A DNA stretch of 33,558 nt from Desulfobacterales bacterium. GTDB lineage: Bacteria; Desulfobacterota; Desulfobacteria; Desulfobacterales; SURF-7. Positions 1 to 6,980 of this stretch are shown one piece after another (the stretch's first letter is position 1; every line of letters starts with the position of its first letter). The translations under genes were made by a program, and so were the position numbers. The stretch is taken from positions 1-33,558 of the forward strand of contig JANQFQ010000087.1 of assembly GCA_028277765.1 (NCBI GenBank), given 5' to 3'. The notes beneath the pieces are model-generated. The model saw only the letters and a program-made list of their open reading frames with translations. It did no database searches and was not told the origin of the DNA.

Positions 1-60
1 AATAACATGATAAATGGCTTTCTGGTTGGTGGGTAGTAACATCCGTGCATATCTAGGCAT
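1..60 (-). CDS. RAYT / Y1 (IS200-like) transposase, N-terminal fragment cut by window edge
   Basis: Reading leftward from an ATG at 60, the 20 codons inside the window give MPRYARMLLPTNQKAIYHVI with no stop. This matches the usual opening of REP-associated tyrosine transposases (TnpA-REP, Y1_Tnp family), where a short basic start leads to a 'YHV' strand before the HUH active site. The catalytic HUH and Tyr motifs lie outside the window, so activity cannot be judged. A strong Shine-Dalgarno (AAGGAG, 67-72) sits 6 nt upstream of the ATG. A GGGGaACA/TGTcCCCC palindrome of the REP kind lies about 80-130 nt upstream. Family recognition rests on 20 residues only. Confidence 0.6.
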   Translation of the reverse strand, partial: MPRYARMLLPTNQKAIYHVI

Positions 61-141
61 AATAGTCTCCTTCCCTGGATTAGTGGTTGATGATGATATA
101 TTTAAGGCTTTATACTTCTCAGGTAGTCAATCGTCAATAAA

Positions 142-193
142 AAAAAGGGGAACATACGAATGATAAATGCATAGTTTGTCTGTCCCCCTTTTT
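142..193. repeat. REP-like inverted repeat beside the RAYT gene; may also end the 241-2881 operon
   Basis: AAAAAGGGGAACA (142-154) pairs with TGTCCCCCTTTTT (181-193) at 12 of 13 positions, with 26 nt between the arms. On the minus strand the second arm runs straight into a T-rich tract, so the element could also act as a Rho-independent terminator for the operon that ends at 241. Arms of the GGGGACAGAC type are typical of REP sequences mobilised by neighbouring RAYT transposases, and a RAYT start lies just downstream. The rest of 61-240 shows no other gene. Confidence 0.55.
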
Positions 194-240
194 AAATGAT
201 ATCTTCGTTATTTCGGTATTGGTCTGTCACTATTTATGAT

Positions 241-819
241 TTATACTGCACGTTCCGACCATGTATCATATAGATCACGAAGGACCAGGCGGATATTTCC
301 GTTATGGGAGAAGAATAGGTTTTCAAGATACGAGCGGCTGATCATTGCGTCCTTTCCGAGAAGTTCAAAGACGAGTCCGTGCAGGAGGTCAGGGGATGTG
401 CTGGTGTGCAAAAGTTCAGGGAGCAGACCAGGGATATGTGAAGTAATGATAAGGGCTCCTGCTTTTTTGGTCTTCAAGTTAAAAAAAATCCACTGAAGCC
501 ATGGCATCTGCTCAGCGCCGTCGAGGAGTATGGCGTCATTAGGGGAAAGATCTGCATAAAAGTTTCTTAAAAAGGATCTGGATAATTTTGATTTTTCTAT
601 GGTAAGGCAGAGATGTTTTATATGGAATCCTTCCCCAGCAAGTTCTTTACCTATTTGTTCGATCAGGGTTGTCTTGCCTGATCCCTTAGGACCGATAATA
701 GAGGCCCTGTAACTCATATTTTTAAGGCGGTGCATAATTTCATGAAATCGTATATATGCATGACGAAAAGTTAGGGCTTCAACATTGCGGCTGGAGAATG
801 GGTTGTTCCGAGCTTTCAT
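241..819 (-). CDS. Small P-loop ATPase (AAA-like), third gene of the DUF3592 operon
   Basis: This is a 192-aa soluble protein. It has a clear Walker A motif GPKGSGKT at residues 43-50, preceded by a hydrophobic strand. A Walker-B-like strand, AILLDGAEQ (about 96-104), carries Asp100 and Glu103, and a second strand ITSHIPG (125-131) sits where sensor-1 is expected. There is no recognisable C-terminal effector domain, so I can say only that it is a small AAA/STAND-like nucleotide-binding protein. It starts 5 nt after the stop of the arrestin-like gene and is probably co-transcribed with it and with the DUF3592 membrane protein. The upstream Shine-Dalgarno is weak (AGGCGG-like), which suits translational coupling. 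Function unknown; its partners suggest an energy-dependent step at the membrane (inference). Confidence 0.8.
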   Translation of the reverse strand: MKARNNPFSSRNVEALTFRHAYIRFHEIMHRLKNMSYRASIIGPKGSGKTTLIEQIGKELAGEGFHIKHLCLTIEKSKLSRSFLRNFYADLSPNDAILLDGAEQMPWLQWIFFNLKTKKAGALIITSHIPGLLPELLHTSTSPDLLHGLVFELLGKDAMISRSYLENLFFSHNGNIRLVLRDLYDTWSERAV

Positions 820-824
820 TAAAA

Positions 825-1199
825 TTAACCGCCTGATTTGGTAAGGTTTACTTCATGTCCGTAAGGGGAGACAACTATTTCTTTCTGTTCGGCCTCTTTT
901 CCAGGTTTTGAGAGAATTTCAAGGGCCCATGTAAGGGAAACAAGTTTTCCGGAAAAGCTGTAAGGTTCATTCGGCAGGGTAAATTTAAAAGGCCGGGAGT
1001 CACTTATACCAGGATTGTCAAAGGATATTTCATCAACCACTTCCATGTCTTCTGTCCCTTTGCCGCTGGTAAACCAGAACAGTCGCAAATAAACTTTTTT
1101 GGGATCAATATTCAGCTGCCAAGACACAGTCCCCTCAATTATCTCTTCAGGAAAGTAAACATTATTATCTTTTAAAAAATTAATACTGAACCGGCTCAT
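825..1199 (-). CDS. Arrestin-like beta-sandwich protein
   Basis: This 124-aa protein has no signal peptide or membrane segment. Its layout fits a single arrestin-N/Spo0M-like beta-sandwich: an opening strand, 'VYFPEEIIEGTVSW' (about 14-27) resembling the arrestin 'Y.PGe.i.G.V' motif, then 'FKFTLPNEPYSFSGKLVSLTWALEI' (about 71-95), resembling 'F.LP...P.S..G....v.W.l.v'. The C-terminal domain of the membrane protein encoded just upstream shows a similar pattern (ETIKIEWSISG, DFKIPFETMHSFKS, SIEWKITLRCD), so the two may be related by duplication. The ATG lies 2 nt after the upstream stop, and GAGGAG of the upstream gene's tail serves as Shine-Dalgarno. Inferred role: a scaffold or adaptor for the membrane protein. 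The fold assignment is by eye and moderately sure. Confidence 0.7.
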   Translation of the reverse strand: MSRFSINFLKDNNVYFPEEIIEGTVSWQLNIDPKKVYLRLFWFTSGKGTEDMEVVDEISFDNPGISDSRPFKFTLPNEPYSFSGKLVSLTWALEILSKPGKEAEQKEIVVSPYGHEVNLTKSGG

Positions 1200-1201
1200 T
1201 A

Positions 1202-2881
1202 TTACAGCTCCTCATTTGCTAGGGGGAGAATATCGATGATAAATTCCTGGGTTGTATCCGGCCATCTCGGGATGTCACACCGTAGGGTGATTTTCCATTC
1301 TATTGAATTGTTGCTGCTTTTAAATGAATGCATTGTTTCAAAAGGTATTTTAAAATCAAGCCTCCCTTTCCGCATTCGTTCTGGATCGGTTTCATCAACG
1401 ATTGTTGAGCTGAAAAAGGTGTTCCTGTCTGTGTGTGTATTGGTCCCCCGCCGGTAGGTTGCTGTTTCATCAGCCTTGACGGTCATCTGGAAATTTTGAA
1501 GTTTATAAACATTGCCGGAAATCGACCACTCAATTTTTATGGTTTCGCCCAGCCTTATTATTTTATTATAAAGCATAACCATAGGTTTGGGATTGAATGA
1601 TGCCATGATGAAGTAGAATATGCTGCCGAACATCACAAGGCCGATGAGGACAAACGGTATGAGAAAGAGGCACAGGGAATAATCAGGTGATCCATGTCTC
1701 CAGCTGTTATACGCCTCATAAACAAATATAGAAACAATGCCGTTCCATAAAATGGTAACACCGATGCTTCCTGCAATTTTTACGGCGATAGATGTTTTGG
1801 GTTTCAGAATTATGGGACCGCCTCGGCTGATACTGGAATGTGATTCCCTTGAACCTGATGTGCGGCCTACGGCTGTTTTCTTTTTTCCTTTGATCGCGTA
1901 AACCATACCGAAAAATCCAACTGCCATAAAGATAAGCGGAAAAAGAACAAGGAAAGCACCAAAGCCGAGTTTGGTATTCAGAACTGCATCTGATGGATCT
2001 TCAGGATTGACAAAACAGACAGTCTGCTTTCCTGCTGGATACTGCCGTACGATTGCTGCTTTACTTCTGTAACCACTGGAAGACCCACCGATAAAGTTGT
2101 ATTTATCTGACCTGTATGTTATCCCTTTGTAAGTGTAGGTATAGCATATATCAACACTGTATGTTGTACCGTCACTGTCAGAGTGGCTCTGTACCCTGCT
2201 GGATTCTACCCTGCATGGCAGTTGTATCCACGCGTCAGAGTTATACGCTTTATATAACATAGGGAAAATAAGGAAGTATCCTACACCGAGGCCTGCAAAG
2301 AAGAATACAGAAAAAAACAATACAAGGCCTCCCTTTGCAAGGAGAGAACTATCTGTTTTGGAAGTCTCTGAAAAGGATGATGTCTTGGCAGCGGTTGGAG
2401 GTTTCCATCCTGCATAGATGATAATACCGCCGAGAACCACGAAAATCAGAGGTAGCAATACAGCAAAGCCGACCATCAAGCTGTTATGCGCCAGGATCGC
2501 CTGGCGCGGATTTTTTGGGTTTACGAAACAGACCGTTTGCTTATCCTCGTAATATTTTTTTGATAGACGGTCAGATTTCGCCACACTGTTGTCACTGTTG
2601 TAGTTCAGTTTATATTTGTGAGACGTGTAATTCCTGCCCTCAAAGGAATAGACGTATGATACCTTGAACTCATATCCGTCACTAACGGTGTCTACCCGGG
2701 ATTCAGTTATTGTGCATCTGGTTTCCTGCCAGCTTCTGGTTAAAAAGTCTTTATATGTGGAGGAGAGAAGCAGGAATACAAAAAGGCCACCTATCCCCAT
2801 AAATAAGAGACTGAAAATTGTCAGGCCAACCCTTCCGCCTTTTCCTATTTTTGAATTTTGTCTGGATCTTAATGTAACCAT
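1202..2881 (-). CDS. Polytopic membrane protein with two DUF3592 repeats and a C-terminal beta-rich domain
   Basis: This 559-aa protein has six predicted membrane helices at about 19-40, 136-157, 184-206, 306-329, 367-388 and 403-427. Between helices 1-2 and 3-4 lie two homologous soluble modules (about 50-131 and 215-301). Each ends in the same motif, QTVCFVNPxxPxxAxL (CFVNPKNPRQAIL and CFVNPEDPSDAVL), the hallmark of DUF3592. Residues about 432-559 form a beta-rich domain resembling the separate arrestin-like protein encoded next. DUF3592 proteins have no defined biochemical role; the tandem TM-DUF-TM layout suggests an envelope sensor or scaffold (inference). It is the first gene of a tight three-gene set with the arrestin-like and P-loop ATPase genes. 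No strong Shine-Dalgarno is visible; the chosen ATG is the first that gives a normal positive-inside N terminus. Confidence 0.85.
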   Translation of the reverse strand: MVTLRSRQNSKIGKGGRVGLTIFSLLFMGIGGLFVFLLLSSTYKDFLTRSWQETRCTITESRVDTVSDGYEFKVSYVYSFEGRNYTSHKYKLNYNSDNSVAKSDRLSKKYYEDKQTVCFVNPKNPRQAILAHNSLMVGFAVLLPLIFVVLGGIIIYAGWKPPTAAKTSSFSETSKTDSSLLAKGGLVLFFSVFFFAGLGVGYFLIFPMLYKAYNSDAWIQLPCRVESSRVQSHSDSDGTTYSVDICYTYTYKGITYRSDKYNFIGGSSSGYRSKAAIVRQYPAGKQTVCFVNPEDPSDAVLNTKLGFGAFLVLFPLIFMAVGFFGMVYAIKGKKKTAVGRTSGSRESHSSISRGGPIILKPKTSIAVKIAGSIGVTILWNGIVSIFVYEAYNSWRHGSPDYSLCLFLIPFVLIGLVMFGSIFYFIMASFNPKPMVMLYNKIIRLGETIKIEWSISGNVYKLQNFQMTVKADETATYRRGTNTHTDRNTFFSSTIVDETDPERMRKGRLDFKIPFETMHSFKSSNNSIEWKITLRCDIPRWPDTTQEFIIDILPLANEEL

Positions 2882-2924
2882 AGTAGTGTATGGCCGTAGG
2901 TTATGATTTTTATTTATTTAACAT

Positions 2925-2930
2925 ATTATA
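2925..2930 (-). promoter_or_regulatory. Candidate -10 box for the DUF3592 operon
   Basis: The minus strand reads TATAAT here, 44 nt upstream of the DUF3592 ATG. It is a perfect -10 match, but no convincing -35 hexamer lies 16-18 nt upstream, so this is only a possible promoter. Confidence 0.3.
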
Positions 2931-2969
2931 GTACGTGATGCAAATAAAACAGATGATGGATAAAGAAAA

Positions 2970-3022
2970 GGACTGAGTGCTGAGGACTGAGGGAACAATA
3001 TAATGCTGGATACTAGATGCGT
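2970..3022. repeat. Two short arrays of 7-nt repeats (GGACTGA/GTGCTGA and GATACTA types)
   Basis: Positions 2970-2990 read GGACTGA, GTGCTGA, GGACTGA: three exact-period heptads. Positions 3002-3022 read AATGCTG, GATACTA, GATGCGT: a second heptad type. The first is shared with 11477-11500 and the second with 6981-7103. They lie in the 274-nt gap between the PilZ gene and the DUF3592 operon, which holds no gene. Confidence 0.75.
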
Positions 3023-3075
3023 TTGTTGGATTTCGCCTTTGTTGGTGTAATGATCAATGTTGTTCTGTTCGCCAA

Positions 3076-3104
3076 TATGGGCGAATACAAGATTCGCCCA
3101 TATG
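3076..3104. repeat. Perfect 12-bp stem, 5-nt loop (possible terminator)
   Basis: ATATGGGCGAAT (3076-3087) and ATTCGCCCATAT (3093-3104) are exact inverted copies around ACAAG. A T-rich run (3114-3119 region) follows on the plus strand. On the minus strand, the direction of the PilZ gene that ends at 3156, no T tract follows. It may end PilZ transcription imperfectly or be an unrelated palindromic element. Confidence 0.5.
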
Positions 3105-3155
3105 AGAAATGATTTTTTTCAATTGTAGAATCTTGGCGATAACCCTTCAAATCAT

Positions 3156-3605
3156 CTATAGTGACATCTGTTTTTTAAAACTTGAAGTGAAATCAGGGTA
3201 AATAACGTTGTCGTAGGTGCGGTAATCAACGACCGGACCGAGTGCATGGGTTTGCAGCAGGAACTCCAGCTGCAGGATCTGTTCTGGATTAAGCTGGTTG
3301 AATTCTACACCACATTTTTTTATAGGAATGGTACTATAAGGATTCCTGCTGGGTACGGTCATTTCAGAGATAATGGTTACCTTAATTTCCGTCATAAAGA
3401 TTTTAAAACCAGGAAGGTAAATATCAAGTTCAGATGATTTTTCATATGTCCTATTAAAGGCATGATATGTAAATGCCAACCCCCCTTTGCTGATATCCAT
3501 AATCAAGCCGCGTTTTTGAGAATTTCGGAAAGCCGCGAATGTGCCTTCAGCGATCTTATAGCGCTGGTGTTTTCTTCGATCATAAAATTTTTTTTCATTT
3601 CCCAT
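3156..3605 (-). CDS. PilZ-domain protein (candidate c-di-GMP receptor)
   Basis: This 149-aa cytosolic protein is a single PilZ domain. Both halves of the c-di-GMP signature are present: the RxxxR arm as RRKHQR (residues 10-15), and the (D/N)xSxxG loop as DISKGG (about 37-42). The length and strand pattern (ELDIYLPGFKIFMTEIKVTIISE, then a returning strand CGVEFNQL and a helix EQILQLEFLL) are typical of stand-alone PilZ proteins. They usually bind c-di-GMP and adjust motility, polysaccharide export or other surface traits; the target here is unknown. It is a single-gene unit with a strong Shine-Dalgarno (GGGAGGT) before the ATG. A sigma-54-type promoter and matching upstream palindromes precede it (separate entries), implying control by an enhancer-binding protein. 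Confidence 0.9.
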   Translation of the reverse strand: MGNEKKFYDRRKHQRYKIAEGTFAAFRNSQKRGLIMDISKGGLAFTYHAFNRTYEKSSELDIYLPGFKIFMTEIKVTIISEMTVPSRNPYSTIPIKKCGVEFNQLNPEQILQLEFLLQTHALGPVVDYRTYDNVIYPDFTSSFKKQMSL

Positions 3606-3638
3606 GTTTTACCTCCCTGTTCCGATTACCAGGATGTA

Positions 3639-3667
3639 TTTGCGGCAGCCTTTTTGGCTGCCGCAAA
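3639..3667 (-). promoter_or_regulatory. Strong hairpin in the PilZ mRNA leader
   Basis: TTTGCGGCAGCC (3639-3650) pairs exactly with GGCTGCCGCAAA (3656-3667) around a 5-nt loop. On the minus strand it lies inside the predicted 5' leader of the PilZ gene, about 20 nt before the GGGAGGT ribosome-binding site. No U-run follows, so it does not look like an attenuator. It may stabilise the mRNA or modulate translation. Confidence 0.55.
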
Positions 3668-3725
3668 AAGGAGATTTATACTTCAGTATGACAAATCAAA
3701 GTACTGAGTACAGTAAATATGATTC

Positions 3726-3740
3726 GCAAAGAGCATGCCA
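3726..3740 (-). promoter_or_regulatory. Sigma-54 (RpoN) -24/-12 promoter for the PilZ gene
   Basis: The minus strand reads TGGCATGCTCTTTGC. This fits the RpoN consensus TGGCAC-N5-TTGC at every position but one (T for C), and GG and GC are 12 nt apart as required. Transcription would begin near 3714, giving a leader of about 110 nt. No equally good sigma-70 promoter was seen in the same gap. Confidence 0.7.
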
Positions 3741-3816
3741 GCAATCAAAATGAACTTAACATGCTGATAAAATAGTAAAAATTAAAAAAATGGATTAATT
3801 TAGAAGGAAATTATGG

Positions 3817-3834
3817 CTACAACTTTTATTGTAG
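3817..3834. promoter_or_regulatory. Upstream palindrome 1, candidate enhancer-binding-protein site
   Basis: CTACAACTTTTATTGTAG: 6-bp inverted arms CTACAA/TTGTAG. Its reverse complement matches the element at 3903-3920 at 16 of 18 positions. It is centred about 110 bp upstream of the predicted sigma-54 start, the usual distance for an activator site. Confidence 0.55.
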
Positions 3835-3884
3835 GTAAGAGTGTTAGGTATTGATAAAATACCATAATTCAAGGTTTTGAGATG

Positions 3885-3920
3885 ATACAATTATTGTTGT
3901 TTGTACAACAAAAGTTGTAG
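3885..3920. promoter_or_regulatory. Upstream palindromes 2 and 3, candidate enhancer-binding-protein sites
   Basis: GTACAACAAAAGTTGTAG (3903-3920) is a palindrome matching site 1 at 16 of 18 positions. Immediately beside it, 3885-3902 is a degenerate third copy (about 12 of 18) starting ATACAATTATTG. Centres of sites 1 and 2 are 86 bp apart; sites 2 and 3 are 18 bp apart. The block lies between the AOR stop codon and the PilZ promoter. Confidence 0.5.
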
Positions 3921-3938
3921 GGATAGAAAGATTGATTG

Positions 3939-6095
3939 TTATTTAAACGCATCTAACAGTTTTTCAGCCTTGTCATCTAAAAGACCGAAATTTTCCACAG
4001 TTTCAGGTTTTGGTACGCCATCAGATGTAAATCCTTTTTCTTTATAAACAGCGTCACAGAGGTCCTGAAAGGCCTGTTCCCTTTTTTTTATCAGCAAATT
4101 AAGCCGTTCTTCCGGCGTGTCTGGGATATTATCATCACCTGCATTCTCCTGAAGCCATTTATCATAATAATCAGCACGGAATTCATACTCATTAAGATAT
4201 ACTGGTCCCATGGCCCTGTGTGGGATCTGATCACTGGCACGGGTGCCTTTACCTTGCCGCAGGTTGATCAGTTTCTGGAGAATGTAAAGCCGCTCTGAAT
4301 CGTCCAGCAGGTCCTGCAGTGTTTTATTACTTCCTGTTGTCGCGTTATAATAAGCAACATAATAATCAAGGGTAGGGAAGTTCCGGGCGGGCCGGTCTGT
4401 TTTCGCGGCTTCAGGATGCCGCACATCGATCCAGGGAAGTTTACACAAGCCTGTGGCGTTAAACCAGGTGCGGATAAGCGGAAACCATTTGAGAGCCTCA
4501 GCCTTGCGTTCAAAGGTAGGAAGTTCCATATGTACCTGGTCAATGAAAATGAGCCATGCCTCATCATGCTGGGGTCCTTTTAACGCAAAACCGTATCCAC
4601 CTTGCTGGGCCAAGGATTCCTTTGATATATACATGGAAAACTCAAGCCCTTTTACTTCCATGGCAAATCGATCCAATTCAGTAAGTATCTTCTGGATATC
4701 ATCTCCGGTTTTTTCCGCGTATTTTTCAGCAATCCATTTTTTGCTTTTTGCCACGCCCTGGCCCGCGATCTTTCCAAATCCCTGACCACCCGCTATTTCA
4801 TGGAGCAGCCTGTCAGCTGATTCAATATTACCAAAAGAAAGGTCATAGCCGATATCCTCTTTATTGAGAAAGCCGCGCTGGACGCATTCCATTAAGAAAG
4901 AAATGGTCACTCCTGTGGAAATCGTATCAAGGCCGTAATCATCACAGTACCAGTTGTATTCCATCACATAATGGGGATCAAAGATTCCCATGCAGCAAAC
5001 AGCGCCCACGGTTTCATACTCAGGACCGTCAATACCGACTTTTTGTCCAGCCATTGGTCCCCGGATTAGATCTACATCTTCAGCCCCTTTGGAGCACGCA
5101 AGATTGCATCCGTAATAACAACCATCTGGCATTTTTTTACTAAAATATTTATCAAGAAATACCTCAGCAAAGAGTTTTGGAGAGTCCTCGCCTCTACCAT
5201 ACTGGTAATTATTTATCGGGAAAATATGAAACTTATCCATATACTCAGACAGCCCGGTGGTTCCCCATGTGGCAAGATTAAGCTGATCAGGATCACATCC
5301 CCGGATGACCTTTTTAAGTGCTGAACCAGCCTTCCGTACTCCAGCGGGTTCGATGGCGTTATTACCGTCGGCCCTGGAAAGGCTGCTGTTAACCACAATC
5401 CCCTTCAGCCCTTTAAAGCGCATGACTGTTCCTGTACCGCCTCTGCCGGCCTGTTTTGCCCTGATGCGGTCTCTTTTCTTATCATAATAGAGGCTGTTCA
5501 GAATACCGAACTTGGCGTTGCACGCGCCTTCTCCAGCGGTAACGGCAGCATATGAGGCGCTGTATTCATTGTTGTTGATATCTTTAAGAAGCGCTTCACC
5601 AAAGGAGATCGATCCTCTGTCCACGTCATTGCCGTAAGACGGCGCAGAGACAATGCTGATGGCGCCTTCATCCCCATTGATTATGATGATGGAATCCTGA
5701 TCTGCTATCCCCGTGACACTTAGCGCGTCAAACCCGGCCAGTTTAAGAAGCGGGCCAAAGTGGCCCCCAACATTTGAATCAATAAACGTACCGGTTAACG
5801 GTGATATGGTTCCGGCTATAAATTTTCCTGTGCCAGGGAAGCCTGGATCATTGCCAAGGGGGCCGCTGGCCATAATAAGCATATTTTCAGGACTGTCGTA
5901 ACGGGTATCACGGGTTGTGCGGTCCCATATCATTTTTAATGCATAACCGCGGCCTCCTGTATATTTTTCCTTAAAATCGGGAGCAAGCGTTTCAATGAAG
6001 ATATCATTAGCATTCAGGTCAACGTTCAGAAATCTGTCGGTATATCCCCCTGAAACGGTTACGGGATCATAACTAATTTTCTGTAGAGTTTTCAT
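3939..6095 (-). CDS. Aldehyde ferredoxin oxidoreductase family protein (tungsten-bis-pterin enzyme, possibly BamB-like)
   Basis: This 718-aa protein has the AOR N and C domains. The N-terminal domain shows the 'TGGRGYALKMIWD' segment (46-58), 'GPLGNDPGFPGTGKF' (78-92) and 'NVGGHFGPLLKLAGFDALSVTG' (108-129), regions that surround the pterin cofactor in the family. Cluster ligands are visible as CYYGCNLAC (Cys326, 330, 334) plus Cys551 in TGLCKLPW, replacing the CX2CX3C seen in the archaeal AOR. 'GPEYET' (358-363) and 'GLDTISTG' (388-395) are conserved family motifs. Members oxidise aldehydes to acids with ferredoxin, or, as BamB, form the active-site subunit of class II benzoyl-CoA reductase. 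The GLCKLPW and CX3CX3C features made me think of BamB, but no other bam genes are here, so the substrate is unknown. It is cytosolic and needs a [4Fe-4S] cluster and two pterins. It lies 100 nt downstream of a YkgJ-type gene. Confidence 0.9.
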   Translation of the reverse strand: MKTLQKISYDPVTVSGGYTDRFLNVDLNANDIFIETLAPDFKEKYTGGRGYALKMIWDRTTRDTRYDSPENMLIMASGPLGNDPGFPGTGKFIAGTISPLTGTFIDSNVGGHFGPLLKLAGFDALSVTGIADQDSIIIINGDEGAISIVSAPSYGNDVDRGSISFGEALLKDINNNEYSASYAAVTAGEGACNAKFGILNSLYYDKKRDRIRAKQAGRGGTGTVMRFKGLKGIVVNSSLSRADGNNAIEPAGVRKAGSALKKVIRGCDPDQLNLATWGTTGLSEYMDKFHIFPINNYQYGRGEDSPKLFAEVFLDKYFSKKMPDGCYYGCNLACSKGAEDVDLIRGPMAGQKVGIDGPEYETVGAVCCMGIFDPHYVMEYNWYCDDYGLDTISTGVTISFLMECVQRGFLNKEDIGYDLSFGNIESADRLLHEIAGGQGFGKIAGQGVAKSKKWIAEKYAEKTGDDIQKILTELDRFAMEVKGLEFSMYISKESLAQQGGYGFALKGPQHDEAWLIFIDQVHMELPTFERKAEALKWFPLIRTWFNATGLCKLPWIDVRHPEAAKTDRPARNFPTLDYYVAYYNATTGSNKTLQDLLDDSERLYILQKLINLRQGKGTRASDQIPHRAMGPVYLNEYEFRADYYDKWLQENAGDDNIPDTPEERLNLLIKKREQAFQDLCDAVYKEKGFTSDGVPKPETVENFGLLDDKAEKLLDAFK

Positions 6096-6113
6096 GGCTC
6101 ATCTTTTTCGTTT

Positions 6114-6189
6114 AAATAATTAATTATTTCAAATGATTGCAAAGTTCACAAAATTGAAAATAATTACAGGTAATTATTTGATTTGTCAA
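6114..6189 (-). promoter_or_regulatory. Promoter and twin AT-rich palindromes before the AOR-family gene
   Basis: On the minus strand TTGACA (6184-6189) and AATTAT (6160-6165), 18 nt apart, form a sigma-70-like promoter. Two palindromes share the core AAATAATTA: AAATAATTAC-AG-GTAATTATTT (6158-6179), which covers the -10 and spacer, and AAATAATTAATTATTT (6114-6129), just before the start codon. The layout is that of a repressor binding across and downstream of a promoter, but A/T richness makes chance palindromes easier. Confidence 0.45.
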
Positions 6190-6196
6190 GGTGTTT

Positions 6197-6961
6197 TCAT
6201 TGTTCTGAAGTTAGAGGTCCTGAATTCGTTAAAAATAGTTTAACCCAGTCAAAACCAAATTTCATCAATTCCGTATCAGACTCTCTAATTTGATCGATCC
6301 GTTCTTTGGGAATAGTAAATCGTGAAAGGAACGTGCTGTCAAAAATAAACTTTTTAAGACTGTCAACATTGAAGCATGCCATAAAGGCCATCTTCAGTGC
6401 CGGGCTGTTGGTTCCCCTGTCACCCCATGGGTTGCTTCGAAATATTGTGTCCAAACCGACCCATAAATCATTCATATCATTATATTCCTTTATCTGCTGG
6501 TTCTCCACCCACTGGTGAACAGTCCATTCCTTGGCTTCTCCATGGCCGAGACAATAGGTATGCTTTGCCAAAAACCAGCATGTTTCTTTTTCTTCCCCTT
6601 TACCTTTTTTGTATCTTGCCACGGCCCGTTCCACTGGATAGGTACGGCATGAAAAAGGACGGTCCTCATAAACGCTGCACCCATCAGGCGTAAGAAAGGG
6701 GCATGATTTTTTATTGTCATCCGACATTTTAAGCATAACGTTTGGAAAGAATGGGTTGTCCCGAAAAGCCGAAACCGTGTGCTCATCAAGGAAACGATCT
6801 GAAGGCATATTAAGTTTCTGTTTCATCCGGATAATATCATAGGGATAAAGATACATGTCAGCATTTTTACAACACTTTGTGAAGCACTCCAGTCTGGAAT
6901 GACATTCAAATCTAAATGTGTCGTTATTAGAGAGCTGGCGATTTTGGGATGGGGTGGGCAT
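6197..6961 (-). CDS. YkgJ-family cysteine-cluster protein (UPF0153-like)
   Basis: This 254-aa cytosolic protein has nine cysteines in its first 140 residues: Cys20, 26, 30 and 31 (CxxxxxCxxxCC), Cys87, Cys95 and Cys105 in 'CPFLTPDGCSVYEDRPFSCRTYP', then Cys128 and Cys137. The C...CPFL..dGCsVYe.RP..CR.yP pattern is the defining signature of the YkgJ/UPF0153 (CxxCxxCC) family, annotated as putative zinc- or iron-chelating; no reaction is established. A GAGGA ribosome-binding site precedes the ATG at 6961. It lies directly upstream of the AOR-family gene on the same strand, 100 nt apart, so it might help supply metal or a cluster to that enzyme (inference), although a promoter-like element lies in the gap. 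Confidence 0.85.
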   Translation of the reverse strand: MPTPSQNRQLSNNDTFRFECHSRLECFTKCCKNADMYLYPYDIIRMKQKLNMPSDRFLDEHTVSAFRDNPFFPNVMLKMSDDNKKSCPFLTPDGCSVYEDRPFSCRTYPVERAVARYKKGKGEEKETCWFLAKHTYCLGHGEAKEWTVHQWVENQQIKEYNDMNDLWVGLDTIFRSNPWGDRGTNSPALKMAFMACFNVDSLKKFIFDSTFLSRFTIPKERIDQIRESDTELMKFGFDWVKLFLTNSGPLTSEQ

Positions 6962-6980
6962 GTGTGTATCCTCGGTTCTG

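Noticed and set aside
3939..6095. Firm naming of the AOR-family gene as bamB
   Set aside because: Motifs are suggestive, but no other benzoyl-CoA reductase subunits are in the window and the family has many substrates.
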